Below, piece by piece: positions 1-9,226 of a stretch of 54,035 nt of DNA. The notes beneath the pieces were generated by a model. It did not search any database. It was not told the origin of the DNA and saw only the letters and a list, made by a program, of their open reading frames with translations. Where the stretch lies: the NCBI GenBank assembly GCA_947453195.1, contig CANGFO010000014.1:1-54035 (forward strand). The letters are read 5' to 3'. The stretch comes from Flavobacteriaceae bacterium (GTDB lineage Bacteria; Bacteroidota; Bacteroidia; Flavobacteriales; Flavobacteriaceae). Made by a program: the position numbers and the translations under genes. Each line of letters begins with the position of its first letter. The stretch's first letter is position 1.

Positions 1-69
1 CACAACTCATATATACACGCAGTCTTAAAAAGAAAGAAAGTGTATTATGCTGATTTTTATTGTTTTACT

Positions 70-114
70 ATTGGCAACATAAAAATATGTAATGCGCTTT
101 TTTGTGTTGTCAAT
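70..114 (+). terminator. Hairpin downstream of the recombinase gene
   Basis: ATTGGCAACA (70-79) and TGTTGTCAAT (105-114) can form a 10-bp stem with one G-U pair and a 25-nt loop, followed on the plus strand by a run of T. It would suit termination of a plus-strand gene lying left of the window. Read on the minus strand it follows the recombinase stop codon but lacks a T run. The long loop makes it a weak call. Confidence 0.35.
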
Positions 115-145
115 TTTTTTAACTTATTTCAAATGTAATGTTTTT

Positions 146-1198
146 TTATAAATTATCTAATGGACTAATTATTTTCCTAATATTTTTATCACTTACATGA
201 GTGTATAACAAGGTGGTTTTAATATCTTTATGTCCAAGTAATTCTTGTATAAAACGAATGTCTGTTCCTTGTTCTAATAAATGTGTTGCAAAACTATGGC
301 GCAAACTATGAATGCCAAGTGTTTTATTTATTTTAGACTTTTTTAATGCATTTTTAAATACCTCTTGTGCACTTCTTACACTGTATTGCCCTCCATATTG
401 CCCTTCAAATAAATATTCTTTTGGACGGTATTCTATAAAATAATCTCGTAGTTGTATTAAAATGCTTTGTGGCAAATTGGCGTAGCGGTCTTTCTTGCCT
501 TTGGCTCTTTCAATGAATACCTGCATCAATTTACTATCTATATCTTTAATTTTCAAGTTAATAATTTCAGAAACTCTTAATCCTAAACCATAGCACAATT
601 TGAGCATGGTATTGTGTTTTAAGTTGGTTGTAACTTCAAAAAGTTTTTTAATGTCATGTTGACTGAACACTTTGGGTAAGGTGGCATGTTTTTTTGGACG
701 GGGTATTTCTATAAAAACATTTTCTCTTCTAAGAACCTGAACATAGTAAAATTTTAGTGCATTAATTCGGCTTTGAATGGTTGCTTCCGAAAGTTTTTGC
801 TCGTTAATACTATATAAAATGTATTTTCTTATTTTTTCTATTTCACAAGTGTCTGCGGTTTCTTCTTTTAAAAAATGTAAAAAAATTCCAAACTCATTCC
901 GATAGGTTTTTAGTGTAGAAATACTGTATCCTTTCAATTGTATGTGTTCAATATATCGTTTTAATATTTCTTGATTTTTTATAGAAATTCTTGATAATAC
1001 CGATTTTCCTATGAGCGCATTTATTTTAAATTGTTCTCTGTTTTCGACCGTATCCGGTAAATGCCATGCGCCAAGAGTGGAACTCCATTTAGAGCCCTCC
1101 AGTATTTTTATTCTATTTATATATTCCTGATTTTTATCAAAATATACAGCAATGCGGTTCTCTTTTTTGTAACGTATAAGTTTTGCGCTCCAATTCAT
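146..1198 (-). CDS. Tyrosine recombinase/integrase (XerD-like)
   Basis: Site-specific DNA recombinase of the tyrosine family (350 aa). An unusual N-terminal region of about 65 residues (with GAWHLP at 43-48) precedes a SAM-like core-binding domain (about 75-160) and the catalytic domain (about 175-340). The full catalytic set is visible: Arg208 in GLGLRVSE, a beta-hairpin Lys near 235-236 (AKGKKDR), His297-x-x-Arg300 (HSLRHSFATHLL), His323 (LGHKD) and the nucleophile Tyr332 (LLYTHV). It therefore looks active. The C-terminal block (RHSFATHLL, QELLGHKD.KTT) is of the XerCD/integron-integrase kind rather than the longer Bacteroidota ICE integrases. It is the left-most gene, and its target site is not visible. 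It could be a housekeeping-like chromosomal recombinase or the integrase of an element extending left of the window. Confidence 0.9.
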   Translation of the reverse strand: MNWSAKLIRYKKENRIAVYFDKNQEYINRIKILEGSKWSSTLGAWHLPDTVENREQFKINALIGKSVLSRISIKNQEILKRYIEHIQLKGYSISTLKTYRNEFGIFLHFLKEETADTCEIEKIRKYILYSINEQKLSEATIQSRINALKFYYVQVLRRENVFIEIPRPKKHATLPKVFSQHDIKKLFEVTTNLKHNTMLKLCYGLGLRVSEIINLKIKDIDSKLMQVFIERAKGKKDRYANLPQSILIQLRDYFIEYRPKEYLFEGQYGGQYSVRSAQEVFKNALKKSKINKTLGIHSLRHSFATHLLEQGTDIRFIQELLGHKDIKTTLLYTHVSDKNIRKIISPLDNL

Positions 1199-1248
1199 AT
1201 TTAGAAGATTTACTTAAAAATAATAAAAATTCTAGATATTTGCAAGTA

Positions 1249-2238
1249 CTATTTATCAATACGGTGTTTGGTGTCTAAAGAGATGTTTTCAATGGTCCAT
1301 TCAATTGTTTTTACCAATTCGTGTTTGCGCATGGGGCATTCTTTTTTACTGCAAATTTTACAAGAAAAGTCCAAACACCCATCGGTGTGCACCATGAGTT
1401 CTACACTGTCTCCAAAGTTGTTTTTTACAATTTTTTCTAGCTCGTCTACTTCTTTATGTCCTTCATGAATATTAAAAAACCAAGGGATGGTTAGGTGACA
1501 GTCTAAATGCAGGGTGCCGCCATATTTTATAAAACGCAAATTATGTAAATCAATCCAGTTTTCTCTGCGTTTGTTTTGGCAATAACGAACCATTTTATCA
1601 AGTAATTCATCGTCTGCTTCATCCATAATTCCAGCTATAGAGGAGCGAAGTATTTTGTAGCCAGCAACAATGATGATTAATGCAAAAATAAAGGCCACCG
1701 CACTATCAATCCACTTGTAATTAGTAAAGTAAATGAGTACTAATCCAATCACAATACCTAAAGTGGCGTAGGTGTCGGATTGCATGTGTTTTCCTGTTGC
1801 TACTAAGGCCAAGGAGTTGTTTTTCTTTCCGTTTTTTATTGAAAAATAACCTACTATATAATTGATGACACCGGTTAAACCAACTAAGTAAATTCCGTAA
1901 TCCAATTGTTTTAATTCGTGCGGATGTTTCAGGTTATTAATGGCTTCGTAGATAATTACAAAACCTGAAACGACCATTAGCGTTCCTTCTATAGTGGCCG
2001 AAAGAAATTCTACTTTTCCGTGTCCATACGGATGGTTTTTGTCTTTTGGTTTAGCCGATAAATACAAACTGTACAAACCAATAAATCCGCTAATTACATT
2101 GATGGTATATTCTAAAGTATCGGTAAGTATAGCAACCGAATTGGTGTAAAACCACGCGGTTAATTTGATTAAAAACAACACCACTATAATGAAGGTGAGT
2201 TTTTTTTGAATTTCAAAGTTTTCTTTCGATTTGTACAT
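1249..2238 (-). CDS. Cation diffusion facilitator (CDF) transporter
   Basis: Inner-membrane divalent-metal/proton antiporter of the CDF family (329 aa). The first two thirds contain six hydrophobic segments. HPYGHGKVEF (69-78) is the family hallmark of the TM2-TM3 loop. TM5 carries the metal-site pair His151-x3-Asp155, but TM2 shows Glu43-x3-Asn47 in place of the usual His/Asp-x3-Asp, so the metal is uncertain (Zn, Mn, Fe or Co are all possible). A cytoplasmic domain follows from about 205, ending in a cysteine-rich tail (CxxxxCxxC, then KECPMRK near 297-305) that could bind metal. It stands alone, 50 bp downstream of the end of the recombinase start region and 55 bp from rmuC. No metal-sensor gene is adjacent. 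Confidence 0.9.
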   Translation of the reverse strand: MYKSKENFEIQKKLTFIIVVLFLIKLTAWFYTNSVAILTDTLEYTINVISGFIGLYSLYLSAKPKDKNHPYGHGKVEFLSATIEGTLMVVSGFVIIYEAINNLKHPHELKQLDYGIYLVGLTGVINYIVGYFSIKNGKKNNSLALVATGKHMQSDTYATLGIVIGLVLIYFTNYKWIDSAVAFIFALIIIVAGYKILRSSIAGIMDEADDELLDKMVRYCQNKRRENWIDLHNLRFIKYGGTLHLDCHLTIPWFFNIHEGHKEVDELEKIVKNNFGDSVELMVHTDGCLDFSCKICSKKECPMRKHELVKTIEWTIENISLDTKHRIDK

Positions 2239-2293
2239 TTTGAATTGATTCTTGTTTTTATATTCAATAACCTAATCAGAGTAAATTAAATTT

Positions 2294-3649
2294 TTATTCC
2301 TCTTTTTCGGCTCTTGAAATTATATTTTCTGGAAGCGATTTTTTGGCTTTTGCTCCCATTTTTTTTAGGTTTTCCACGCGATTGATTAAATTTCCAGAAC
2401 CGTCTATTAGCTTATTCATGGCATCCGAATAACCTGATTTGGCATCGTCAAGTTTTTTACCCACGGTAATTAAATCGGTCCATAAACCATGAAATTTATC
2501 GTAAAGCGCTCCCGCTTGACGCGCAATTTCCAAAGCATTTTCTTGTTGCTTTTGGTTGGTCCACATGCTGTCAATAGTTCGTAAAGTAGCCAATAACGTA
2601 GAAGGAGTTACAATAACAATATTTTTCTCGAAGGCTTTATTGTATAAATTAGTATCCTCATTTAAGGCAATCGCAAAGGCGGACTCAATCGGAATAAATA
2701 GCAACACAAAATCCGGACTTTCAATTTCATACAAATCGTGGTAGTTCTTATTGCTAAGTTGCTCCACATGTCGGTTAATCGAAATCACATGCTCTTTTAA
2801 ATGTTGCGATTTAAGTTGGTCGTCTTCTTCGTTGATATAGCGTTCGTAGGCAGTTAAAGTTACTTTTGAATCGACTATCATTTTTTTGCCATCCGGCAAA
2901 TTAATAACTACATCGGGGAAAACCCTGTTTCCTTCTTCGGTTACAAAACTAGCTTGGACAAAATATTCGCGATCTTTTTCCAATCCCGATTTTTCAAGTA
3001 CGCGTTCTAAAATAAGTTCACCCCAATTCCCCTGCATTTTGCTATCTCCTTTTAAGGCTTTGGTAAGGTTGAGTGTTTCTTTGCTCATTTGCTCATTCAT
3101 AGCGGTTAACCCAACAATTTGCTGGCGTAAAGCAGCATGATAATCAATGCTTTCTTTGTGGGTATCTTCTACTTTTTTCTCAAATAGCTGGATCTTTTCT
3201 TGTAACGGATTCAATAGATTTACCAAATTCTCTTTGTTTTGTTCGGTGAATTTGGATGTTTTTTCTTCCAAGATTTTATTAGCTAAATTCTCAAATTCTT
3301 TGGTGAATTTTTCTTGTAGCTGCTCTACTTCTTGCTTTTGTTCTTTATTGCGCTCCCAAAGATTTTCAAAATCGGTTTCTTTTTTAGATAACTGAATGGC
3401 TAAAGAATCTTTTTCGGCGCGAATCGTTTCTTTTTCTTCATTGGATTGAGCAAATTGTTTTTCAAATTGCGTGCGTTCCAATTGAAATTGCTCTTTCAAT
3501 TGATTTATTTGTGCCAATAAACCATTTATTTTTTCTTCTAACGAAGCTTTTTCCGATTTTGAATTGGCATTAAAAAGAAGTTTTCCTAAAAGTAGACCAA
3601 GGGCTAGGGAAAAAATAAATACTACTAAAAAAGAAATAATTGGAGTCAT
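2294..3649 (-). CDS. rmuC: DNA recombination protein RmuC
   Basis: RmuC-family protein (451 aa), linked in E. coli to limiting inversions at short inverted repeats and structurally related to endonucleases. A single N-terminal membrane anchor (about residues 4-23) is followed by a long Lys/Glu/Gln-rich coiled coil (about 30-175). The conserved RmuC domain comes next (about 180-400), with GNWGELILERVLE, FPDVVINLPDGKKMIVDSKV and the DFVLLFIPIESAF segment. The length is normal for Bacteroidota members. The gene is divergent from the pseudouridine synthase at 3735, so the 85-bp gap holds both promoters. The ATG at 3649 directly precedes the membrane anchor. Confidence 0.93.
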   Translation of the reverse strand: MTPIISFLVVFIFSLALGLLLGKLLFNANSKSEKASLEEKINGLLAQINQLKEQFQLERTQFEKQFAQSNEEKETIRAEKDSLAIQLSKKETDFENLWERNKEQKQEVEQLQEKFTKEFENLANKILEEKTSKFTEQNKENLVNLLNPLQEKIQLFEKKVEDTHKESIDYHAALRQQIVGLTAMNEQMSKETLNLTKALKGDSKMQGNWGELILERVLEKSGLEKDREYFVQASFVTEEGNRVFPDVVINLPDGKKMIVDSKVTLTAYERYINEEDDQLKSQHLKEHVISINRHVEQLSNKNYHDLYEIESPDFVLLFIPIESAFAIALNEDTNLYNKAFEKNIVIVTPSTLLATLRTIDSMWTNQKQQENALEIARQAGALYDKFHGLWTDLITVGKKLDDAKSGYSDAMNKLIDGSGNLINRVENLKKMGAKAKKSLPENIISRAEKEE

Positions 3650-3734
3650 TTTTTAAATCAAATAAGTAGGTAAATATACTAAAATTGTACTAATTGATTG
3701 CTGGATTAATACTATTTTTGCCAAAATTAGTTCC

Positions 3735-4307
3735 ATGTCGAATCACCAACATTTCTTAATTCATAAACCCTACGGATATCTGTCGCAGTTTATTTATGAG
3801 TTGAAACGAAAGAAAAAATTGCTTGGTGCGTTGTATGATTTTCCGCAAGGAACAATGGCTATTGGTCGTTTGGATGAAGATTCGGAAGGGTTGTTGTTGC
3901 TTACTACTGACGGCATGATGAGCGAAATGGTGCGAAGTAAAAAAGTAGATAAAGAATACCATGTACAGGTAGATGGAATCATCACTCAAGAAGCAATTGA
4001 AAAACTAAAAGCAGGAGTGGAGATTGGTTTTAACGGAAAGAAATATACCACCAGAAAATGCCAAGCTGCTATTTTAAATTCAATTCCTGAATTTGGTGAA
4101 AGAGGAAAAAAAATCCGAGATGATCGACACGGTCCCACTTCTTGGTTGACTATAACTTTAAATGAAGGTAAATTTAGGCAGGTACGAAAAATGACATCGG
4201 CAGTTGGATTTCCTACATTGCGATTGGTGCGAATTCGAGTTGGAAACATTTATTTAAATAATTTGCAAGCAGGAGAAGTTAGGGAGGTAATTGATTTTCA
4301 AATTTAA
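3735..4307 (+). CDS. Pseudouridine synthase, RluE/RsuA type
   Basis: rRNA pseudouridine synthase of the RsuA/RluB/RluE/RluF family (190 aa). The catalytic motif GRLDEDSEGLLLLT (about 45-58) supplies the nucleophilic Asp. KEYHV and the C-terminal EGKFRQVRKMT segment are also family signatures. It lacks the N-terminal S4 RNA-binding domain, as RluE does, which points to a 23S rRNA target like U2457. The exact site is inference. It starts a plus-strand set with trmL (17 bp downstream), so two RNA-modification genes probably share a transcript. Confidence 0.9.
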   Translation: MSNHQHFLIHKPYGYLSQFIYELKRKKKLLGALYDFPQGTMAIGRLDEDSEGLLLLTTDGMMSEMVRSKKVDKEYHVQVDGIITQEAIEKLKAGVEIGFNGKKYTTRKCQAAILNSIPEFGERGKKIRDDRHGPTSWLTITLNEGKFRQVRKMTSAVGFPTLRLVRIRVGNIYLNNLQAGEVREVIDFQI

Positions 4308-4324
4308 TAATTTAATAAATTTAC

Positions 4325-4774
4325 ATGTTAAATATCGTTTTAGTAGAACCCGAAATACCAAATAACACCGGAAATATTGGTCGCTTGTGTGTGGGTACAG
4401 AAAGCAGGTTGCATTTAATTCATCCGTTTGGATTTGTTATTAATGACAAAAACTTAAAGCGATCGGGTTTGGATTATTGGGTACATTTAGACGTTACCGA
4501 ATACCAAAATGTTGCAGAGTGGGTAAGTCAAATAAAAGATAAATCAAGGGTTTTCTTAATGAGTTCTCATGCCGAAAAGTCCATTTATGAAGCGCAATTT
4601 CAAGACGGAGACTGGCTTGTTTTCGGAAAAGAAAGTGTGGGCTTGAGTCAAGAAGTGTTGGCTCAATTTGAGAATCAGTTAACGATACCAATGTCAAATT
4701 TAATTCGTAGTTTTAATATTGCTAACTCAGTTGCGTTTGCGGTAGGTGAGGCTAAAAGGCAGATAAATTTATAA
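4325..4774 (+). CDS. trmL: tRNA (cytidine(34)-2'-O)-methyltransferase TrmL
   Basis: SPOUT-class methyltransferase (149 aa) that methylates the ribose of the wobble base in tRNA-Leu isoacceptors using SAM. The start MLNIVLVEPEIPNNTGNIGR, the central LVFGKESVGL and the C-terminal IPM...RSFNIANSVAFAVGEA form the trefoil-knot SAM site and match TrmL end to end. The length is typical. It lies 17 bp after the pseudouridine synthase, and its stop is one base before the next gene's ATG, so translation may be coupled to the galactanase, although the functions seem unrelated. Confidence 0.95.
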   Translation: MLNIVLVEPEIPNNTGNIGRLCVGTESRLHLIHPFGFVINDKNLKRSGLDYWVHLDVTEYQNVAEWVSQIKDKSRVFLMSSHAEKSIYEAQFQDGDWLVFGKESVGLSQEVLAQFENQLTIPMSNLIRSFNIANSVAFAVGEAKRQINL

Positions 4775-4775
4775 A

Positions 4776-6125
4776 ATGAAAAAAATAATTGCAGTATTTC
4801 TAATTTTTTCTTCAGGATTAAGTGCGCAATGTTTTACTATTGGAGCTGATTTGTCCTATGCCAATTCGGTCTTGGCTAATGGAGGAGTTTATCGCGATCA
4901 AAATAATGCTGTGGTAAATCCGTATGCTTTATTTGCTCAAAAAGGAGCTAATATGGTGCGAATGCGTTTGTTTCATACGCCTCAAAACATTACAAGTCAT
5001 TGTGGAGGGGTTATTTCTGCAAATGATATTAATGATGTTATTGAAGGTTTTACTAGTGCTAAAGCAAATGGGATGAAGTTGAATTTAGCCATTCATTATG
5101 GAGATTATTTTAATGATCCAAATACTCAAAAAAGGCCACAAGCTTGGAATGGACTTACTGGGGTAGTGCTTCAAAATGCTATTTATAATTACACAACTTC
5201 AGTATTGCAAACTTTAAAAAACAACAATGTTACCCCAGATATTGTTGCTATTGGCAATGAAACTACATGGGGCTTTATTGATGACTCAAGTACAACAAAC
5301 GGTTGGACCTGGCCTGAAGATGCTAATAAATTTAACAGTGCACTAACCGCAGTTGATGATTTTAATAATTCAAATAATACTTCAATAAAAAAAGCTGTTC
5401 ATTTTACAGATAATACTGCTTCATGGCTTGCTGGTTTATTTACAAGTAATAATGTTTTCAACTATGATATTATTGGAATTTCCTTTTATCCATATTGGTC
5501 TAATTTCACTTCGTTAACTCAATTAGGAACTTTAGTTAATACACTTAAAACAACTTATAATAAGGATGTTATGATTTTTGAAACTGGAATCCCTTGGACT
5601 ATTTCAAATTCTGATAGTTATACAAATAGTATCAATTCGAATAGCAATTTTAATTACCCAATTTCACCTGCTGGTCAAAAACAATTTTTTAACGACCTGG
5701 TGACTACAGTGTATAACGCAGGCGGTAAAGGGGTATTGTATTGGGAGCCAGATTGGATAACATCTGCTTTCTGTGATAAATGGGGGCAAGGATCCTCTTA
5801 TGAGAACTTGAGCTTTTTTAATTTTTTATCAAATAATACACCCTTACCAATATTTGATGTTTTTGACTTTTGTAATGCGCTATCAACGCAGGGTCAAAAC
5901 AAAAATGACATCAATTTATATCCAAACCCAGCTCGTGATTTTATTTATTTTAAAGGTTTAAATGAATATACAGAAGTGTCTGTATATGATGTGTTTGGAA
6001 GATTAATTCTTAATAAAAATTTAAAAGAAAAAATGCTAGATATTTCCGAATTACATTCAGGAATATATTATTTTGAGTTTTATGTTTTTGAAAATAAAAT
6101 AGTAAAGAAAGTGATTGTAAACTAA
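4776..6125 (+). CDS. Secreted GH53 arabinogalactan endo-beta-1,4-galactanase with T9SS sorting domain
   Basis: Predicted extracellular endo-galactanase (449 aa) acting on beta-1,4-galactan side chains of pectin. A signal peptide (1-17, ending GLSAQ) is followed by the GH53 barrel (about 18-355). The start FTIGADLSY, the acid/base Glu in AIGNETTWG and the nucleophile Glu in MIFETGIPWT match the family. The last 75 residues, starting NLYPNPARDFIYF and ending KKVIVN, are a type A sorting domain for type IX secretion. No SusCD pair or other polysaccharide genes are adjacent, so this is not part of a visible polysaccharide-utilisation locus. It is convergent with btuD; the stop codons are adjacent. 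Confidence 0.92.
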   Translation: MKKIIAVFLIFSSGLSAQCFTIGADLSYANSVLANGGVYRDQNNAVVNPYALFAQKGANMVRMRLFHTPQNITSHCGGVISANDINDVIEGFTSAKANGMKLNLAIHYGDYFNDPNTQKRPQAWNGLTGVVLQNAIYNYTTSVLQTLKNNNVTPDIVAIGNETTWGFIDDSSTTNGWTWPEDANKFNSALTAVDDFNNSNNTSIKKAVHFTDNTASWLAGLFTSNNVFNYDIIGISFYPYWSNFTSLTQLGTLVNTLKTTYNKDVMIFETGIPWTISNSDSYTNSINSNSNFNYPISPAGQKQFFNDLVTTVYNAGGKGVLYWEPDWITSAFCDKWGQGSSYENLSFFNFLSNNTPLPIFDVFDFCNALSTQGQNKNDINLYPNPARDFIYFKGLNEYTEVSVYDVFGRLILNKNLKEKMLDISELHSGIYYFEFYVFENKIVKKVIVN

Positions 6126-6911
6126 CTATCGAATCATAAATCGCCCCTTTTCACTATCAAATTTAATATTTTCATCGATAAAAAGCGTGTCAAATATTCC
6201 TTCAGAAATTAAATTGCAAGGTTGGTTTTGAACTACGTTTTTTGAAGTCATTACAATCATTTCGTCTGATAATTGTATTGCCAAATCGATGTCGTGTGTA
6301 GAAAAAAGTATGCATTTATTCGAATCGGAAGCTAGTTTTTTAAGTAATTTAAAAAGCGCTACTTTATGAAACAAATCCAAGTGCGTTGAAGGTTCATCAA
6401 GGATAATCAGCGGCGTATCCTGAGCCAATGCTCTAGCAACTAATACATTTTGAAATTGCCCATCACTAATTTCGTAGTATTTTTTTTGAGCTAAGTGTTC
6501 AATTTGGGTTAAGGTAATTGCTTGATTTATTTTTTCTAAATCCGTTTCGGTTAATTTTCCTATCCAATTGGTGTAGGGTTGTCTTCCTAAAGCTATTAAT
6601 TCAAAAACTGTCAAGTTGCTTGGGGGTAATTTTTCGGTTAACACCAAACTTAAATTCTGAGCTAAATCAACTTGACTGAAATCAGTTAAGTTTCTTCCAT
6701 TCAAATGAACCGAGCCAGATAGCGGTTTTTTTAGGCCGGACAGTGTTCTTAGAAGAGTTGATTTTCCAATTCCGTTTTCTCCGATTAAAGCAATTAATTT
6801 GCCGGCTTCTAGATTTATATTTATATCTTTTGCAATAACATTTTCCTTCATTTTGGATTTATATCCAATTGAAAGTTTTGTTGAAGTAAGTATATTGTTG
6901 TTATCGCTCAT
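6126..6911 (-). CDS. ABC transporter ATP-binding protein, BtuD/FecE-like
   Basis: ATPase of an iron-siderophore/heme/cobalamin-class importer (261 aa from the ATG at 6911; a TTG six bases further upstream is less likely). It shows Walker A GENGIGKSTL, Walker B LIILDEPSTHLD and the switch histidine in FSTHDID. The signature motif is degenerate, ISDGQ in place of LSGGQ. It is last in the operon BtuF - BtuC - BtuD, 11 bp after the permease. The nearby riboswitch-controlled TonB receptor suggests cobalamin as substrate. That is inference from context, since the sequence family alone does not separate B12 from iron chelates. Confidence 0.88.
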   Translation of the reverse strand: MSDNNNILTSTKLSIGYKSKMKENVIAKDININLEAGKLIALIGENGIGKSTLLRTLSGLKKPLSGSVHLNGRNLTDFSQVDLAQNLSLVLTEKLPPSNLTVFELIALGRQPYTNWIGKLTETDLEKINQAITLTQIEHLAQKKYYEISDGQFQNVLVARALAQDTPLIILDEPSTHLDLFHKVALFKLLKKLASDSNKCILFSTHDIDLAIQLSDEMIVMTSKNVVQNQPCNLISEGIFDTLFIDENIKFDSEKGRFMIR

Positions 6912-6922
6912 ATTCAATCTAA

Positions 6923-7948
6923 TTATACCAATCTATTTTTCCTAACCAATAGCCAAATTACAACCGGAGCTCCAACTATTGAAGTAATGGCGTTAATTGG
7001 AAGCGTAAAATCAAAACCGGGCATTTGGGAAACCATATCGCAAAAAAGCATGATAATAGCGCCAATAAGAATCGTACTCCAAAATAATATACGGTGGTTG
7101 CTTGTTTGAAAAAGTAATTTTGATAAATGCGGTACAGCCAATCCTATAAAGGCTATTGGACCTGCAAATGCTGTGATGCTGCCAGCTAAAATACTAGTTG
7201 CAAAAATTAGGGTTCTTCTCGATTTCATTAGATTCAGCCCTAAACTCTTAGCGTAGTTTTCTCCTAAAAGTAAAGCATCTAAAGCTTTTAATGAAAATAG
7301 GCTTAGCAGTAATCCTAGTGTTACTGCAATAAATAAAATGAAGATGTTTTGCCAGGACAAGTTTCCAATACTTCCCATGCTCCAAAAGGTAAATTTTTGC
7401 AATTTTTCGGCTGTGCTAAAAAAGGTCAATACCGAAACTATGGCGCCTGCAAAACTACTAAACATTAATCCTGCAATTAATATGGTCATGGTGTCGCGCA
7501 AATATTTGGAAATTAATAACACTAATAACAACACCGAAAAACTCCCTAAACAGGAGGCTAAAATGATTCCGTAGGATGATAATAAAAAAGTAGAAATTAC
7601 GGCAGGTAATGCGCCAGCGCCCAAAATTACAAAGGCAACTCCCAAGCTAGATCCTGAACTTAGTCCTAAAACATAAGGTCCCGCAAGCGGATTTCTGAAT
7701 AAAGTTTGCATTAATAATCCACTGATTGACAATCCAATGCCTACTAATATCGCAGTTATTGCTTTAGGTAGTCGAAAGTTAACAATGATGTATTCCCAGG
7801 TATCTTTGCTTGCCGTGGAGCCCATCAAACTTTTAACCACTTCTTTAAACGGAATGGCAACTTGTCCCAATGAAATATTAAACAGCAAAGCCAATAGTAA
7901 TAGCAATGTGAGTAACGAAAAAATATAAGTGTTTCTGGTTGAGAACAT
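6923..7948 (-). CDS. ABC transporter permease, BtuC/FecCD family
   Basis: Inner-membrane permease (341 aa) with about ten hydrophobic segments. The FecCD signatures are present: RLPKAITAILVGIGLSISG (about 54-72) with LFRNPLAGPYVLG just after, and GPIAFIGLAVPHLSKLL (about 264-280), the region that docks the ATPase. It forms the channel of the BtuFCD-type importer. The gene lies between the binding-protein gene (31 bp upstream) and the ATPase gene (11 bp downstream), so one operon is likely. Confidence 0.92.
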   Translation of the reverse strand: MFSTRNTYIFSLLTLLLLLALLFNISLGQVAIPFKEVVKSLMGSTASKDTWEYIIVNFRLPKAITAILVGIGLSISGLLMQTLFRNPLAGPYVLGLSSGSSLGVAFVILGAGALPAVISTFLLSSYGIILASCLGSFSVLLLVLLISKYLRDTMTILIAGLMFSSFAGAIVSVLTFFSTAEKLQKFTFWSMGSIGNLSWQNIFILFIAVTLGLLLSLFSLKALDALLLGENYAKSLGLNLMKSRRTLIFATSILAGSITAFAGPIAFIGLAVPHLSKLLFQTSNHRILFWSTILIGAIIMLFCDMVSQMPGFDFTLPINAITSIVGAPVVIWLLVRKNRLV

Positions 7949-7979
7949 TTTGTGCCTTGTGAACTACAAAGATTGTGTT

Positions 7980-9116
7980 TTATTTTAACTTTTCAAAAAA
8001 GAAAGGCTTGTATCCTTTTAACAATTCTGGGTGCAGAATTTTAACGATGTCTTTCAGAACGATGTCAGGTCTATTTGGAGCCAATTCATAATATAAAATT
8101 CCACCTGTTTTTCCTTTTCTGCCACTGAAAGAGAAAACATTTTTATTTTGAAAAGCTTTAAATTGAGCATAATGCGGATTGGCATCCAGCATTTCTTGAA
8201 GCGAACCAAATTGCCCCGAAGTAATCCATAAATCGGTATTTTTCCCTTTTTCTAAAACCGTTTCCAATGACAACGAAAGACTTCCTGTTCCTGTGGTTTC
8301 TGCCCATAAATACTTGCCTTGCGCTTCTTTTAATAATTGACACCCCCAACTAGTTCCTTGCGGTAAATACCATTTGTCTTCATACATATCTCCAGCTAAA
8401 ATAGTTGGATGGGAGGAGGCTCTTTTAGCAATTTCTAAAGTGTTTAAATAGTCTTTTTCGATTTTAGAGAATAAGGAATTGGCCAATTCTTGCTTGCCAT
8501 ACAAAGCCCCAAAAAATTTGATCCATTCGGCTTTTCCTAATGGAGTTTGCTCGTTCCAATCGCCGTTTAGGAGCACTTTTAAACCATTTTTTTGCAGGTT
8601 ATCCAGAGTTGGATTGTTGTTGTCTAATCCGTATCCAATAATTACATCGGGTTGCAAGTCAATTAGAACTTCGGTATTTAAAGCTTGATTTGCTCCAAGT
8701 TCTTTTACTTTTTTAGCATCAATTAAGTTGCGAACTTTCTCGGAAGAAATGTAATTCAAATTTGGAAAACCCACCAAAGTTTTTTCAACGCCAAGCATTT
8801 CTAATGAAGGGATGTGGGTTGTAGAAGTCACCACAATAGTTTTAATAGGAACCAAAATAACAGGAAATTGCTTTAAGCTGTCGGGTACAATTCCGTTTTT
8901 TTCTTTTAAGATATAGGTATACGATTTATTCGCTTTGGGCCAAGGATTGGAAACGGTTACTATAGAAAATCTGTCGTGATTTAGTATAGAAAATCCTTTG
9001 GCGTAGTGAATTTCGTTTTTCGCAATGCTGTTTTTTTGCTGGTCAACTTCCTTTTTGCATTGCATTATAGGGAAAGCCAGCACTACCAATAAAATGATAT
9101 TAAAAAAACGAGCCAT
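7980..9116 (-). CDS. ABC transporter substrate-binding lipoprotein, BtuF-like
   Basis: Helical-backbone periplasmic binding protein (378 aa). I take the ATG at 9116, because it directly precedes a lipoprotein signal with lipobox Cys20 (FPIMQC). The longer frame back to 9185 adds 23 residues unlike a signal. The two-lobe fold is indicated by VVTSTTHIPSLEMLG (first lobe), DLQPDVIIGYG (long linker start) and the C-terminal ELAPNRPDIVLKDIVKILHP. It captures the ligand delivered by the TonB receptor and hands it to the permease. It is first in the minus-strand importer operon. No riboswitch is evident upstream of it, unlike btuB. Confidence 0.88.
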   Translation of the reverse strand: MARFFNIILLVVLAFPIMQCKKEVDQQKNSIAKNEIHYAKGFSILNHDRFSIVTVSNPWPKANKSYTYILKEKNGIVPDSLKQFPVILVPIKTIVVTSTTHIPSLEMLGVEKTLVGFPNLNYISSEKVRNLIDAKKVKELGANQALNTEVLIDLQPDVIIGYGLDNNNPTLDNLQKNGLKVLLNGDWNEQTPLGKAEWIKFFGALYGKQELANSLFSKIEKDYLNTLEIAKRASSHPTILAGDMYEDKWYLPQGTSWGCQLLKEAQGKYLWAETTGTGSLSLSLETVLEKGKNTDLWITSGQFGSLQEMLDANPHYAQFKAFQNKNVFSFSGRKGKTGGILYYELAPNRPDIVLKDIVKILHPELLKGYKPFFFEKLK

Positions 9117-9205
9117 GGATTTATTTTTTTCGCAAAAGTAAAACAATGTTTCAACAAATTCGAGTTTGTGTAACATTTGCTGCAAAATCTTATTTATTGA
9201 TTATA

Positions 9206-9213
9206 TAGATTTG
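9206..9213 (+). promoter_or_regulatory. Putative -7 promoter element
   Basis: TAGATTTG matches the Bacteroidota -7 consensus TAnnTTTG and lies 13 bp before the ATG of the small ORF at 9227. The nearest upstream TTTG (9176-9179) is spaced 26 bp away, longer than usual, so only the -7 part is a good match. Confidence 0.4.
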
Positions 9214-9226
9214 AATAAAAAATAGA

